A stretch of DNA of 64,000 nucleotides from Ramlibacter tataouinensis (GTDB lineage: Bacteria; Pseudomonadota; Gammaproteobacteria; Burkholderiales; Burkholderiaceae_C), in NCBI RefSeq assembly GCF_001580455.1, contig NZ_CP010951.1:4055001-4119000 (forward strand), written 5' to 3'. Below are positions 28,537 through 37,113 of this stretch, one piece after another. The notes under the pieces were generated by a model, which saw only the letters and a list, made by a program, of their open reading frames with translations, did no database searches and was not told where the DNA came from. Positions within the stretch are counted from its first letter, which is position 1. The number at the start of each line of letters is the position of its first letter. The translations under genes and the position numbers were made by a program.

Positions 28537-29844
28537 TTACTGCTGGACGTCGACCTCGCGCGTCTCGGGCAGCAAGGCCATCGCGGCCACGCTCAGCACG
28601 CTGATCGCTGCGAGGTAGTAGGCCGGTGCGAGCGGGTTCTTGGTCGCGGCCAGCAGACCGGTCACGACGAACTGCGTGGTGCCACCGAAGATCGAGGTGC
28701 TGATGGCGTAGACCAGCGACATGCCGGTGCTGCGCACCGAAATGGGCAGCAGTTCGGGCACGGTGACCATGCCGGCGGCGCCGGCCATGGCCGTCAACGC
28801 CGCCAGGATGGCGCTCACCGCGAGCAGGGTGGCGGTGCCGGGCGCGCCGGACAGCCACAGGAACAGGGGCACGATCAGCAGCATCAGCGCGATGCGCGGC
28901 AGCTGGTTCACGATCTTGCGGCCGTAGCGGTCGCACAGGATGCCGCCCAGCAGCCCGAAGACGAAGGTGACCAGCCCGCCGATCAGGACACTGGACTGCG
29001 CCACCGGTGCCGGCAGCTTCAGCACCTGCACCGCGTAGCTCACCATGTAGTTGCCGACCTGCGAGGCCACGGCCACCGAGGCGGAGATCAGCACGCCCAG
29101 CAGCAGCACGCGGCGATGCCGGCGGAAGACGGTGCCGACGATGTGCGCGCCGCTGGCCTCGGTGCCGCCGTGGGTCTCAGGCAGGTTGCGGCGCAGGTAC
29201 ATGGCGATCGGCACCAGCACCAGGCTGAACAGGAAAGGCACGCGCCAGCCCCAGTCGCCGAGCTCTTGCGGCGACAGCAGCAGCGACAGCGTCACGCCGA
29301 ACACGCCGCCCACCGCGACCGCGAGACCCTGGCTGCCGATCTGCCAGCTGGAGTAGAAGCCGCGCTTGCCCGGGGGCGCCGCTTCGATCAGCAGCGCGGT
29401 CGCCGGACCGACTTCGCCGCCCAGGGCCAGCCCCTGCAGCAGGCGGCACAGCACCACGATGATCGGCGCTGCGATGCCGATGGAGGCGTAGCTGGGCGTG
29501 GCCGCCAGTCCCAGCGTGCCCACCGTGATCAGGATCACGGTCAGGATCATGGCCGGCTTGCGGCCGGCGCGGTCGGCAAACGCGCCGATCAGCACGCCGC
29601 CCAGGGGCCGCGTGAAGAAGCCGACGCCGAAGGTGGCGACGGCCGCCAGCAGGCTGCCGAACTCGCCACCCACTGGGAAGAAGGCGCGGCCGATGTAGAC
29701 GGCGAAGTAGGCGTAGATGACGAAGTCGTAGAACTCGAGCGCGTTGCCGGCGACGGCCGCGGCGATGGCCTTGCGGCTGACGCGCCCGGTGGGCTCGGCG
29801 GAAGCCGCGGCGCTGGCCAGCGGCGGCATGGTGGTGGCAGTCAT
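28537..29844 (-). CDS. MFS transporter, metabolite:H+ symporter (MHS) type
   Basis: A 435-residue inner-membrane protein with 12 predicted spans. The signature loops are GFFTRPLGGVLIGAFADRAGRKPAM (2-3 loop) and DRYGRKIV (8-9 loop); LCRLLQGLALGGEVGPA is typical of the ProP/ShiA/citrate MHS group. The substrate is likely a small organic or amino acid. GGAGA precedes the ATG at 29844. It is the last gene of a run with the M14 hydrolase and the amidotransferase-like hydrolase, whose products may degrade what it imports. Confidence 0.8.
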   Translation of the reverse strand: MTATTMPPLASAAASAEPTGRVSRKAIAAAVAGNALEFYDFVIYAYFAVYIGRAFFPVGGEFGSLLAAVATFGVGFFTRPLGGVLIGAFADRAGRKPAMILTVILITVGTLGLAATPSYASIGIAAPIIVVLCRLLQGLALGGEVGPATALLIEAAPPGKRGFYSSWQIGSQGLAVAVGGVFGVTLSLLLSPQELGDWGWRVPFLFSLVLVPIAMYLRRNLPETHGGTEASGAHIVGTVFRRHRRVLLLGVLISASVAVASQVGNYMVSYAVQVLKLPAPVAQSSVLIGGLVTFVFGLLGGILCDRYGRKIVNQLPRIALMLLIVPLFLWLSGAPGTATLLAVSAILAALTAMAGAAGMVTVPELLPISVRSTGMSLVYAISTSIFGGTTQFVVTGLLAATKNPLAPAYYLAAISVLSVAAMALLPETREVDVQQ

Positions 29845-29867
29845 GGTGTTGTCTCCGTGGTTGTGAT

Positions 29868-30977
29868 TCAGGCAGCCAGGGGCAAGGGGCTGTCTTCCTG
29901 CAAGCCCTGCAGGGCTTGCGCGCAGGCCTCGCGGCCCTGTCGCCAGACGGCCTGCTTCCAGTCCGTGCTGTCGGGGTAGAAGGTTTCCTTCACCTCGCGG
30001 CGGATGGCGGCGGCCTGCGCCGGTTCGCCGCCCTGGCGATGAAGCCAGTGTTCCGCCCGCAGCGCGCCGGCCACCCGCTCCATCGGATAGGTGCCGTACT
30101 CCAGGCAGATGCCCAGGTGGCGCGCGCGAGGGCACTCCTCGTGCAGTGCGGTCTGGATCGGGCCGGTGAGCGGGATGCTCGCCGAGGAGCCGGTCGTGAC
30201 CGAGGTGATCTGGCCCCACCAACGACCGGCACGTTCCAGCACGGCGGGATCGGGATCGAAGCTCGCGAAGATGCGCTCGCCGTGGCCAAAGGGGCCAAGG
30301 CCGGTGTGGATGTCGACTGAAGCCAACTGCTCCACGCCGGCGCCGTGCCTGCGGATCACTTCGCGGAAAGTGGCGTTGCTCCAGGCTGGCCCGAGGCCGC
30401 CATAGTGCAGGCCATCGGCATGGGTGTACTGGCCCAGCGCCATTGCGCGCTGCAGCCCGCGGGCGCCATGCTTCTCGCGATACGCGGCGAGCACGGCTTC
30501 ATCCTCGGGCCGCGGCGGCCAGCCGGGCGGCAGCAGCGCGTCGTGGATCTCCGCATAGCCGGCGTTTTCAGGCAGCGGCTGGCCGAAGTCCACGAAGTTG
30601 CGGTTCAGGTCCACGTTTTCCTGGGTCGCGCGACGCAGGTGCGAGAAGCCATAGGGGTTGACCGCGTGCACGTACAGCACTGCCGTGTCGGCGCGCTGCG
30701 GGCGCAGGCCGTGCTCGCCCGTGTCCAGCAGGCCGGTCTGGATGCCCGAGCCGCAGAAGCCCTCGAGGCCGTGCACGCCACTGATCACCACCAGCAGGCG
30801 CGTGGCGTCGGCGGGACCGTCGCGGACGACGTCCATCGCGAGCGTCTCGCCTTCGGCGCCGGGCAGCATCAGCAGCTGGCTTTCGGCGGCCAGTCCCCGC
30901 CGCCGGGCGGCGTCCAGGAACTTGCGCCGCGCCTGCGCATAGCTGTCGCTGAAGAAGTTGATGATTTGCTCGTCCAT
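29868..30977 (-). CDS. M14-family zinc hydrolase (DUF2817)
   Basis: A 369-residue carboxypeptidase-like enzyme. Zinc ligands are in GVHGLEG (His69, Glu72) and DIHTGLGPFG (His224), with NVDLNRNFVDF supplying the substrate Arg/Asn. The DUF2817 group resembles aspartoacylase/succinylglutamate desuccinylase, so amide hydrolysis of an acylated amino acid is plausible. GAGGA precedes ATG 30977. Eight bases separate it from the preceding gene and 23 from the transporter. Confidence 0.75.
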   Translation of the reverse strand: MDEQIINFFSDSYAQARRKFLDAARRRGLAAESQLLMLPGAEGETLAMDVVRDGPADATRLLVVISGVHGLEGFCGSGIQTGLLDTGEHGLRPQRADTAVLYVHAVNPYGFSHLRRATQENVDLNRNFVDFGQPLPENAGYAEIHDALLPPGWPPRPEDEAVLAAYREKHGARGLQRAMALGQYTHADGLHYGGLGPAWSNATFREVIRRHGAGVEQLASVDIHTGLGPFGHGERIFASFDPDPAVLERAGRWWGQITSVTTGSSASIPLTGPIQTALHEECPRARHLGICLEYGTYPMERVAGALRAEHWLHRQGGEPAQAAAIRREVKETFYPDSTDWKQAVWRQGREACAQALQGLQEDSPLPLAA

Positions 30978-30985
30978 TCCAGTCC

Positions 30986-31780
30986 TCAAAGCTGCGCCGC
31001 GTGGCGCATGCGCTGTTGCCGGCGTTCGCGGCAGGCCTCGCCGAAGGCAGCGAAGATCGACCGGCAGAACGCGCTGTCGTCGATGCGCATTTCGGGGTGC
31101 CACTGCACGGCGAGCGTGAACTGCGGCGCCGCGGAGATCGAGAAGGCTTCGACCAGGCCGTCCGGCGCGGTCGCCTCGACGCGCAGCCCGTCGCCGAGCC
31201 GCTCCACGCCCTGGTGGTGCAGCGAATTGACCATCGCTTGGTCCACACCAGCGATCCGGGCAAGCCGGCCGCCTGGCGCGATGTGGATGGCATGGCTGTC
31301 GTCGTACCAGCGCGGCACCGGCCGGCTGTGATCGCCTTCGCGGTGATCCAGCCGTCCCGGCTGCGCGTGCACCGCGGGCTCCAGCGTGCCGCCGTAGGCG
31401 ACGTTCAGTTCCTGGAAGCCGCGGCAGACGGCCAGCACCGGCACGCCGGCGGCCACCAGCGCCGGCAGCAGCGGCAGGATGGCCGCGTCGCGGTCGCGGT
31501 CGAGCTGCATGCCGGCGTGCGGCGGCGCTGCGTCGTAGCGCGTCGGGTCCACGTTCGACGGGCTGCCGGTGAGCAGCACCCCATCGACGCTGGCAGCGAG
31601 GCTGCCGGCGTCCAGTACAGCCGCATCGGAGGGCAGCAGCAGGGGCAGGGCGCCGCTGGCTTCGGCCACGGCTCGAACGTAGCCGTGGAAGGCTGCGTGC
31701 GCGCTGTGGCCATGACGGTCGATGCGGTCGGTCGCGATCGCCACGAGGGCGCGCGGCGCCGCGACGGTGGGGCTGGACAT
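30986..31780 (-). CDS. Gamma-glutamyl-gamma-aminobutyrate hydrolase-like (PuuD family, class I GATase)
   Basis: The 264-residue protein has the peptidase C26 core: LLTGSPSNVDP, nucleophile Cys119 in AVCRGFQELNVAYGG and catalytic His in AVQWHPEM near 228. PuuD relatives cleave gamma-glutamyl amides, for example in putrescine breakdown, but no other Puu enzyme is nearby. It is the first gene of the three-gene run divergent from the LysR regulator. Confidence 0.8.
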   Translation of the reverse strand: MSSPTVAAPRALVAIATDRIDRHGHSAHAAFHGYVRAVAEASGALPLLLPSDAAVLDAGSLAASVDGVLLTGSPSNVDPTRYDAAPPHAGMQLDRDRDAAILPLLPALVAAGVPVLAVCRGFQELNVAYGGTLEPAVHAQPGRLDHREGDHSRPVPRWYDDSHAIHIAPGGRLARIAGVDQAMVNSLHHQGVERLGDGLRVEATAPDGLVEAFSISAAPQFTLAVQWHPEMRIDDSAFCRSIFAAFGEACRERRQQRMRHAAQL

Positions 31781-31822
31781 GCGGTCTCCTGTTTCGAGGC
31801 GAAGTCTAGGAAGGACCGCCTA

Positions 31823-31868
31823 TTGCGTAAATTGCAATATAGTCAAGCACTACTTGCGCAAAGTGCAA
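31823..31868. promoter_or_regulatory. Paired LysR-type operators
   Basis: Two 15-bp palindromes of the same pattern TTGCGYAAAKTGCAA (31823-31837 and 31854-31868) start 31 bp apart, three helical turns, between the divergent hydrolase operon and the LysR gene. LysR proteins bind such paired T-N11-A sites as tetramers. The second copy ends 17 bp before the LysR ATG. Confidence 0.7.
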
Positions 31869-31885
31869 CTACCCAAGCATTTCAC

Positions 31886-32821
31886 ATGAACACCCGGCAA
31901 CTGCGGCATTTCCTCGCGGTCATGGACCTCGGCTCGCTCAGTGCGGCCGCCGAGCAGGTGCACCTGAGCCTGCCCGCGCTGTCACGCAGCCTGCGCGCGC
32001 TGGAAGATTCGCTTCGCGTGCCGCTGTTCGACCGCCAGGGCCGCGGCTTGCTGCCCACGCCCTACGCGCATGCCTATGCCCAACGGGCGCGGCGCATGGT
32101 GTTCGACGAGAAGGAGGCGGCCCGCGAATTGGCGCTGATGCGCGCGGGCGAGCTGGGGCCGCTGGCCTTCGGCATGGGGGCTTCGCTGGCCCACAGCCTG
32201 CTGGCGCCCATGGTCATGCAACTGGTCACCAGCGCCCCGGGCCTGCGCGTGCGCACGCTGGTGCAAAGTTCGGACGTGCTGTTCGCCGCGCTGATGCACG
32301 AGGAGATCGACTTCTTCGTGGGCGACGTGCGCATGGGCGCGCACGACCCCGAACTGGTCGCCGAGCCGCTCTACGCCTGCGGCTTCCACTGGTTCGTGCG
32401 TGCCGGGCACCCCCTGGCCCGCAAGCGGCCGGTGCAGGCGGCGGACCTCGCCCGGTTTCCCTGGGTGCTCTCGGGCTATGCCGACCAGGCCGTGCTGGGC
32501 CGGCTGGCGCAGCTCTATGGGCTGTCGCTGCCCCTGGAAAACCACTTCGCGGTGGACACCACCGACCTCGAAACCGTGCGTGCGCTGATGACGGGCAACG
32601 ATGCCCTGGTGCCGGGCACCGACATTTCCAGGGTGGTCGAAATGGGCGCCGGGAAGGTGGTGGCGCTGGGGGTGGAACCGCCCCTGGACCTCGCGCTCAC
32701 GCTGGGCATCATCCGGCGCGCCGGCCGCACCCTGGTGCCGGCGGCGGACCGCGCCTTCGCGATCGTGCGGCGCTTCTTTGCCGACGCCGAACGCGAGCTG
32801 GCGCAACTGCGCAAGCGCTGA
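31886..32821 (+). CDS. LysR-family transcriptional regulator
   Basis: A 311-residue regulator: winged helix at residues 1-60 (MNTRQLRHFLAVMDLGSLSAAAEQVHLSLPALS, split here by family practice into HTH and wing), linker helix, and a periplasmic-binding-protein-like effector domain at about 90-300. It faces the transporter and hydrolase operon across two paired operators, which makes that operon its probable target. The ligand is unknown, likely the transported substrate or its product. Confidence 0.85.
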   Translation: MNTRQLRHFLAVMDLGSLSAAAEQVHLSLPALSRSLRALEDSLRVPLFDRQGRGLLPTPYAHAYAQRARRMVFDEKEAARELALMRAGELGPLAFGMGASLAHSLLAPMVMQLVTSAPGLRVRTLVQSSDVLFAALMHEEIDFFVGDVRMGAHDPELVAEPLYACGFHWFVRAGHPLARKRPVQAADLARFPWVLSGYADQAVLGRLAQLYGLSLPLENHFAVDTTDLETVRALMTGNDALVPGTDISRVVEMGAGKVVALGVEPPLDLALTLGIIRRAGRTLVPAADRAFAIVRRFFADAERELAQLRKR

Positions 32822-32913
32822 GGGCCACGGCCCCCGTCCTGTCATCCGAGCGTCATTGTTGCTGCGCAACATGCCGACAGCGCGTTCCTCGAAGACGCGC
32901 ACTAGGAGGACAC

Positions 32914-33210
32914 GTGAACCAGCCATCCCAACGCATCGTGCTTGCCGCCCTGGTGCTGGCGGCGCTGCCGGCCACGGCGCAGGTCCGCAAGGACGATATC
33001 AAGGTGGCCCAGGCCGACGACGCCAGGTGCCGCAAGGAAGTCAAGGACTACCTGGAAACCCTGCGCTTCGTGCGCACCAGCGCGGGCAGCGCGATCGGGT
33101 CCCGTGTGGCCGGCAGCTTCGTGAGCGAGGGCGAACTGGACAGGGTGGTGCAGTCGCAGGGCTATTGCGTCGGCGCGCAACTGCTGCGCACCAAGGGCAC
33201 GCCCCGCTGA
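32914..33210 (+). CDS. Small secreted protein, unknown
   Basis: A 98-residue protein with a signal peptide (hydrophobic IVLAALVLAALPATAQ) and a mature domain of about 75 residues with two cysteines (DARCRKEV and GYCVGAQ) that could form a disulfide. I do not recognise the family. AGGAGG lies five bases before the GTG start, the strongest Shine-Dalgarno nearby. A family B palindrome starts 13 bp after its stop. Confidence 0.55.
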   Translation: MNQPSQRIVLAALVLAALPATAQVRKDDIKVAQADDARCRKEVKDYLETLRFVRTSAGSAIGSRVAGSFVSEGELDRVVQSQGYCVGAQLLRTKGTPR

Positions 33211-33223
33211 CGTCGGCCGGGGC

Positions 33224-33492
33224 CTAGGGCCTGTTAACGCTATGGGAGGGCTCGCGCCGGTGGCTGGCAGGCTGCAGGGCTAGGCGCGGCCGAGGCCGTG
33301 TGCTCGTGCACACAACGAGGCCGTAACGACGCCATGCGGCCTGCCAGTCACCGGCCCGAAGGGTGACCCAGGAAACGGGCGCCCTCGGCGTTGCAAATGC
33401 TCGCCGGGGTCCCACCCCGGCTGCGCTTTGCGCCTTGATGGCGCCCGTTTCCTGGGTCACGCGAGTCCTCCCATAGCGTTAACAGGCCCTAG
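33224..33492. repeat. Palindromic element, family B (full length)
   Basis: A 269-bp multi-stem element. The outer arms pair over 33 bp with one mismatch (left CTAGGGCCTGTTAACGCTAT, right its complement). Inside are a 16-bp stem (33257-33272 with 33339-33354, one mismatch) and a perfect 21-bp stem (33363-33383 with 33440-33460). The second stem encloses GTTGCAAATGCTCGC, a 16-base hairpin, and CTGCGCTTTGCGCCTTG, a module that recurs at 60943-60991. The right CTAG supplies the stop codon of xth. Confidence 0.85.
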
Positions 33493-34268
33493 CCGAGCTC
33501 CAGCGTCACGGGCGCGTGGTCGCTCGGCTGCTTCCACTTGCGCGGCACGCGGTCGATGGTGCAGGCCTTGACCAGGGGCTTGATGCCTTCGCTGACCAGG
33601 ATGTGGTCGATGCGCAGGCCGCGGTTCTTCTGGTAGCCCAGCATGCGGTAGTCCCACCAGCTGAAGCTCTTTTCCGGCTGTTCGAACAGGCGGAAGCTGT
33701 CGCACAGCCCCAGCTCGACGAGCTTGCGGAAGTGGTCGCGCTCCTCGGTGGTGTGGTGGATCGTCTCGCGCAGGCCCACCGGGTCCCAGGAGTCGCGGTC
33801 TTCGGGCGTGATGTTGAAGTCGCCCAGGAGCACCAGGCGCGGATGTCGATCCAGCTCATCGCGCAGGTAGTCGCGCAGGCCGCGCAGCCAGCTCATCTTG
33901 TATTCGAACTTGTCGGTGCCCGGCGCCTGCCCGTTGACGAAGTAGCCGTTGACCACGCGGATCTCGCCGGCCGGCGTTTCGACGGTGGCCGTGATCACGC
34001 GCGAGTGCTCGTCGGCGAAGTTGACGATGTTCTTCACCACGTCGCGCAGCGGATGCCGGCTCATGATGGCCACGCCGTTGTAGGTCTTCTGCCCGAACAC
34101 CGCGCAGTGTTCATAGCCGTGCGCCTGCAGCTCCATCAGCGGGAACTTGTCGTCGGTGAGCTTGAGTTCCTGCAGGCACAGCACGTCCACCGGGTTGGCC
34201 GCGGTCCAGTCCAGCACGTGCTGCAGCCGCGCCGTCAGCGAATTGACGTTCCAGGTGGTGATCCGCAT
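33489..34268 (-). CDS. xth: Exodeoxyribonuclease III
   Basis: A 259-residue AP endonuclease and 3'-5' exonuclease for base-excision repair. The EEP-fold motifs are intact: ITTWNVNSLTARL, CLQELKL (metal-binding Glu34), GDFNITPEDRD and SDHAPVTLEL. ATG 34268 is chosen because everything upstream belongs to a family A repeat whose arm ends six bases before it; the arm's AGGACA may act as a weak ribosome site. The TAG stop lies within a family B repeat, so the gene is flanked by two different elements. Confidence 0.93.
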   Translation of the reverse strand: MRITTWNVNSLTARLQHVLDWTAANPVDVLCLQELKLTDDKFPLMELQAHGYEHCAVFGQKTYNGVAIMSRHPLRDVVKNIVNFADEHSRVITATVETPAGEIRVVNGYFVNGQAPGTDKFEYKMSWLRGLRDYLRDELDRHPRLVLLGDFNITPEDRDSWDPVGLRETIHHTTEERDHFRKLVELGLCDSFRLFEQPEKSFSWWDYRMLGYQKNRGLRIDHILVSEGIKPLVKACTIDRVPRKWKQPSDHAPVTLELG

Positions 34269-34273
34269 CGCGC

Positions 34274-34606
34274 GTGTCCTGTCCCACAAATATGTGGCGT
34301 TTCGTTCGGATGCCTGCGGGGATGATCGGTGGGTGGCCAGAGGGGGTCAAGACTGGGCGTCTTGACCCCCTCTGGGCGCACGCCGAGGGCCCCGCAGGCG
34401 CCGAACCCTTCGGGCTGTGCCCGAGCAAACGCGGTCGCGTTTGCGGGCAATTGCCCGGCCCCGGAGGCACAGCCGACCGGCTGTGCCCTGGGGCGCATGC
34501 CGCGTTGCGGCCACGGGTCAAGCAGTCCAGGCTTGACCCGCACCCGCGCCTTGCCTGCGCCCCGATACGGCGCAGCGAAATGCCACATATTTGTGGGACA
34601 GGACAC
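34274..34606. repeat. Palindromic element, family A (copy 2)
   Basis: This 333-bp element fills the gap between DUF4337 and xth, which run in the same direction. The outer arms (GTGTCCTGTCCCACAAATAT and its partner) pair over 31 bp with one mismatch. The inner hairpin (34338-34353 with 34359-34374) is the inverted form of that in copy 1. Further stems include CGGGTCAAG/CTTGACCCG near 34517. The last CTA is the DUF4337 stop. No gene is seen in this 337-bp gap. Confidence 0.87.
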
Positions 34607-35205
34607 TAGATGTGCGCGATCGCGAGGCCGCCGATGGCGACGCCGATGGCACCGACGCCGAACATGCCCCACTCGAGCCACTTCTTCTTGGTCAGCAAAG
34701 CGATGGCCGCCAGCGCGATCGATACCTGCAGCGCGGTGGTGGCCTGCGCCCAGCGATGATGCTGGTGCATCTGCTCGTCGCTCTTCTTGTTCCACTCCGT
34801 CGCGTCGGCCTCGAGCTTGTCCGCGGCCAGCTTGATCTCGGCCTTCTCCAGCTTGTAGCGGTCGATCTCCTTCTTGTAGAAGTCCTTCTTGTCGTCGGTC
34901 ACCAGCGCCAGCGCCAGTTCCATCAGGTTCTGCTTGCTGCTCTTGGCCTGGTAGTAGTTCCACTGGTTCGACGCTTCGGTTTTCTTGATCGCCGCCTCGT
35001 TCTTGTACAGGCCGGCGTTGGCCTGGGTGGCGCCGCCCATATAGGCGAATATGGCGCCGACGGTGGCGATGACCGCGGTGAACATCGCGATCTGGTTGGT
35101 CATGCTGCCGCCGTCCACGCCGTGGTGGCCCTCGGCCGCATGCTGGGTGGCATGCTCGAGCTCGTGGTCGTGCGGACCGTGGACGTGAAAACCGCCTCCG
35201 GACAT
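34606..35205 (-). CDS. DUF4337-family membrane protein
   Basis: A 199-residue protein with a His-rich N terminus (GFHVHGPHDHELEH), one membrane segment near 40-60, a Lys/Glu-rich probable coiled coil at about 65-150 (YKLEKAEIKLAADKLEADA), and two short C-terminal hydrophobic segments (about 157-197). It matches the layout of DUF4337 proteins; function unknown. GAGGAG precedes the ATG. It starts one base after the folA stop, so it is translated from the thyA-folA message. Confidence 0.7.
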   Translation of the reverse strand: MSGGGFHVHGPHDHELEHATQHAAEGHHGVDGGSMTNQIAMFTAVIATVGAIFAYMGGATQANAGLYKNEAAIKKTEASNQWNYYQAKSSKQNLMELALALVTDDKKDFYKKEIDRYKLEKAEIKLAADKLEADATEWNKKSDEQMHQHHRWAQATTALQVSIALAAIALLTKKKWLEWGMFGVGAIGVAIGGLAIAHI

Positions 35206-35206
35206 G

Positions 35207-35704
35207 TCAGGCTCCTCTGGGTGTATGTGTGTAGGTGACGAAACTCAAATCGAAGCCGGCCGCCGAGGTTTGGCGCTCGCGGCGGGCTTCCGCCCAGCCG
35301 GCCGGCAAGGGCGGCATGAAGACGTCGCCCTCGAAATCGCGGTCGATTTCGGTGATCTCCGCGACGTGCGCAAGCGGCAGCGCCTGGGCGAAGATTTCCG
35401 CGCCGCCGATCACCCAGGCCTGGGGCTTGCTGGCGCACAAGGCCAGCGCCTCGGCCAGTGAGGCCGCCCGCCGGGCGCCATCGGCCTGCCAGCCGCCCTG
35501 CCGGGTGATGACGATGTTGTCGCGTCCCGGCAGCGGCCGGAAGCGCGGAGGCAGTGAATCCCAGGTCTTGCGGCCCATGATCACCGGGGCGCCGAGCGTG
35601 ACCTTCTTGAAGTGGGCCAGGTCCTCCGGCAGGTGCCAGGGCAGCACGCCGCCCTTGCCGATGACGCCGTTGCGCGCGCGTGCGAAGATCAATCCGATCT
35701 GCAT
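35207..35704 (-). CDS. folA: Dihydrofolate reductase
   Basis: The 165-residue enzyme reduces dihydrofolate with NADPH. Typical features are GLIFARARNGVIGKGGVLPWHLPEDLAHF split over residues 4-32 (the acid after LP is Glu27), VIMGRKTWDSLP and VIGGAEIFAQAL. It follows thyA by 13 bp, the usual pairing because ThyA produces the dihydrofolate that FolA recycles. Confidence 0.95.
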   Translation of the reverse strand: MQIGLIFARARNGVIGKGGVLPWHLPEDLAHFKKVTLGAPVIMGRKTWDSLPPRFRPLPGRDNIVITRQGGWQADGARRAASLAEALALCASKPQAWVIGGAEIFAQALPLAHVAEITEIDRDFEGDVFMPPLPAGWAEARRERQTSAAGFDLSFVTYTHTPRGA

Positions 35705-35717
35705 CAGGGCCAGGTCC

Positions 35718-36530
35718 TCAAACCGCCACCGGCGCCTTGATCGGCGGATGGCACTGGTACTCGCGCACTTCGAAGTCCTCGTACTCGTAGTCGAAGATCG
35801 AGTCCGGCCGGCGCTTGATGTGCAGGAGCGGGTAGGGATAGGGCGCGCGGCTTAGTTGCAGTTCGACCTGTTCGTGGTGGTTGCTGTAGATGTGGCAGTC
35901 GCCACCGGTCCAGATGAAGTCGCCGGGTTCCAGGTCGCATTGCTGCGCCATCATGTGCGTCAGCAGCGCGTAGCTGGCGATGTTGAAGGGCACGCCCAGG
36001 AAGATGTCGGCGCTGCGCTGGTACAGCTGGCACGACAGCTTGCCGTCGGCCACGTAGAACTGGAAGAAGGCGTGGCAGGGCGCCAGCGCCATCTTCGGGA
36101 TGTCGGCGACGTTCCAGGCGCTGACGATGATGCGGCGCGAGTCCGGGTTGCTGCGGATGGTCTTGACGGCCTCGGCGATCTGGTCGACATGGCCGCCATC
36201 CGGCGTCGGCCAGCTGCGCCACTGCACGCCGTAGACCGGGCCGAGGTCGCCGTCCTCGCGCGCCCATTCGTCCCAGATGGTGACGCCGCGCTCGCGCAGC
36301 CAGTTGTTGTCGCTCGATCCCTTGAGGAACCAGAGCAGCTCATAGATGATGGACTTGAGGTGGACCTTCTTGGTTGTGACCAGCGGAAAGCCTTCGGCCA
36401 GGTCGAAGCGCATCTGGCAGCCGAAGACGCTGCGCGTGCCGGTGCCGGTGCGGTCCGTCTTCGGTGTGCCCTGCGTGTACACATGGCGCATGAAGTCCTC
36501 GTATTGCGAACGGGCAGGGCGGGTCGTCAT
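35718..36530 (-). CDS. thyA: Thymidylate synthase
   Basis: A 270-residue enzyme that methylates dUMP using methylene-tetrahydrofolate. The catalytic Cys152 is in LAPCHAFFQFYV, with GVPFNIASYALLTHM and the C-terminal PIKAPVAV also conserved. It opens the run thyA-folA-DUF4337-xth. No Shine-Dalgarno is visible; GATAAT on the minus strand (36543-36538) ends seven bases before the ATG, suggesting leaderless initiation. Confidence 0.96.
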   Translation of the reverse strand: MTTRPARSQYEDFMRHVYTQGTPKTDRTGTGTRSVFGCQMRFDLAEGFPLVTTKKVHLKSIIYELLWFLKGSSDNNWLRERGVTIWDEWAREDGDLGPVYGVQWRSWPTPDGGHVDQIAEAVKTIRSNPDSRRIIVSAWNVADIPKMALAPCHAFFQFYVADGKLSCQLYQRSADIFLGVPFNIASYALLTHMMAQQCDLEPGDFIWTGGDCHIYSNHHEQVELQLSRAPYPYPLLHIKRRPDSIFDYEYEDFEVREYQCHPPIKAPVAV

Positions 36531-36650
36531 GCTGCGGATTATCGCTGGGCGGCAAGGCTTGCCACTGCGGTGTTTTCCGCGTTCCCGGAAGCGCCTTGCG
36601 CGCCTGCTGCTGGCAGAATCGCGTTTTTTTCACGACAACAGACAAGAACC

Positions 36651-37088
36651 ATGAATCGCCTGATCGCCACCTTCCTGCTTGCCCTCGGTCTGGCGGCCTC
36701 GCCGGCCTTCGCCCAGTCCGACTTCCAGCGCCACGCGCTTACCGTGGACATGCTCCAGAAGTACAAGGCCGCCAGCCTGGATTTGAAGAAATCCATCAAG
36801 AAGAAGGACGATGGCGGCGACAAGGACGGCATGACCACCGACGAACTGGTCAAGGAGCTGGACGCCACGCCCGGCGTCAAGCCGATCCTGGCCAAGCACG
36901 GCATGACCAGCCGCAGCTACGCGCTCACCACCCTGGCCCTGTTCCAGGCCGGCTTCTACCTGATGATGGAGTCGTCCATGGACAAGAAGAAGGGCGCGGA
37001 ACTGCTGGCGTCCTATCCGGCCGAAACGCGCGGGAACATCGCGCTGCTGCGCAAGAATCCGCAGCTGCTGAAGGGCATGGAGGACTGA
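36651..37088 (+). CDS. Small secreted helical protein, unknown
   Basis: A 145-residue protein with a clear signal peptide (IATFLLALGLAASPAFA). The mature part is Lys-rich and probably all helical (DLKKSIKKKDDGGDKDG; GAELLASYPAETRGNIALLRKN). It resembles hypothetical proteins of Burkholderiales, but I know no function. It converges with the FAD-linked oxidase 25 bp away. Confidence 0.55.
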   Translation: MNRLIATFLLALGLAASPAFAQSDFQRHALTVDMLQKYKAASLDLKKSIKKKDDGGDKDGMTTDELVKELDATPGVKPILAKHGMTSRSYALTTLALFQAGFYLMMESSMDKKKGAELLASYPAETRGNIALLRKNPQLLKGMED

Positions 37089-37113
37089 TCCCGCCAGCGG
37101 GAGACGGAATAGC

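Noticed and set aside
36624..36630. Run of seven T before a small secreted-protein gene as a terminator
   Set aside because: No stem precedes it on either strand, and it lies in the promoter region of the plus-strand gene.
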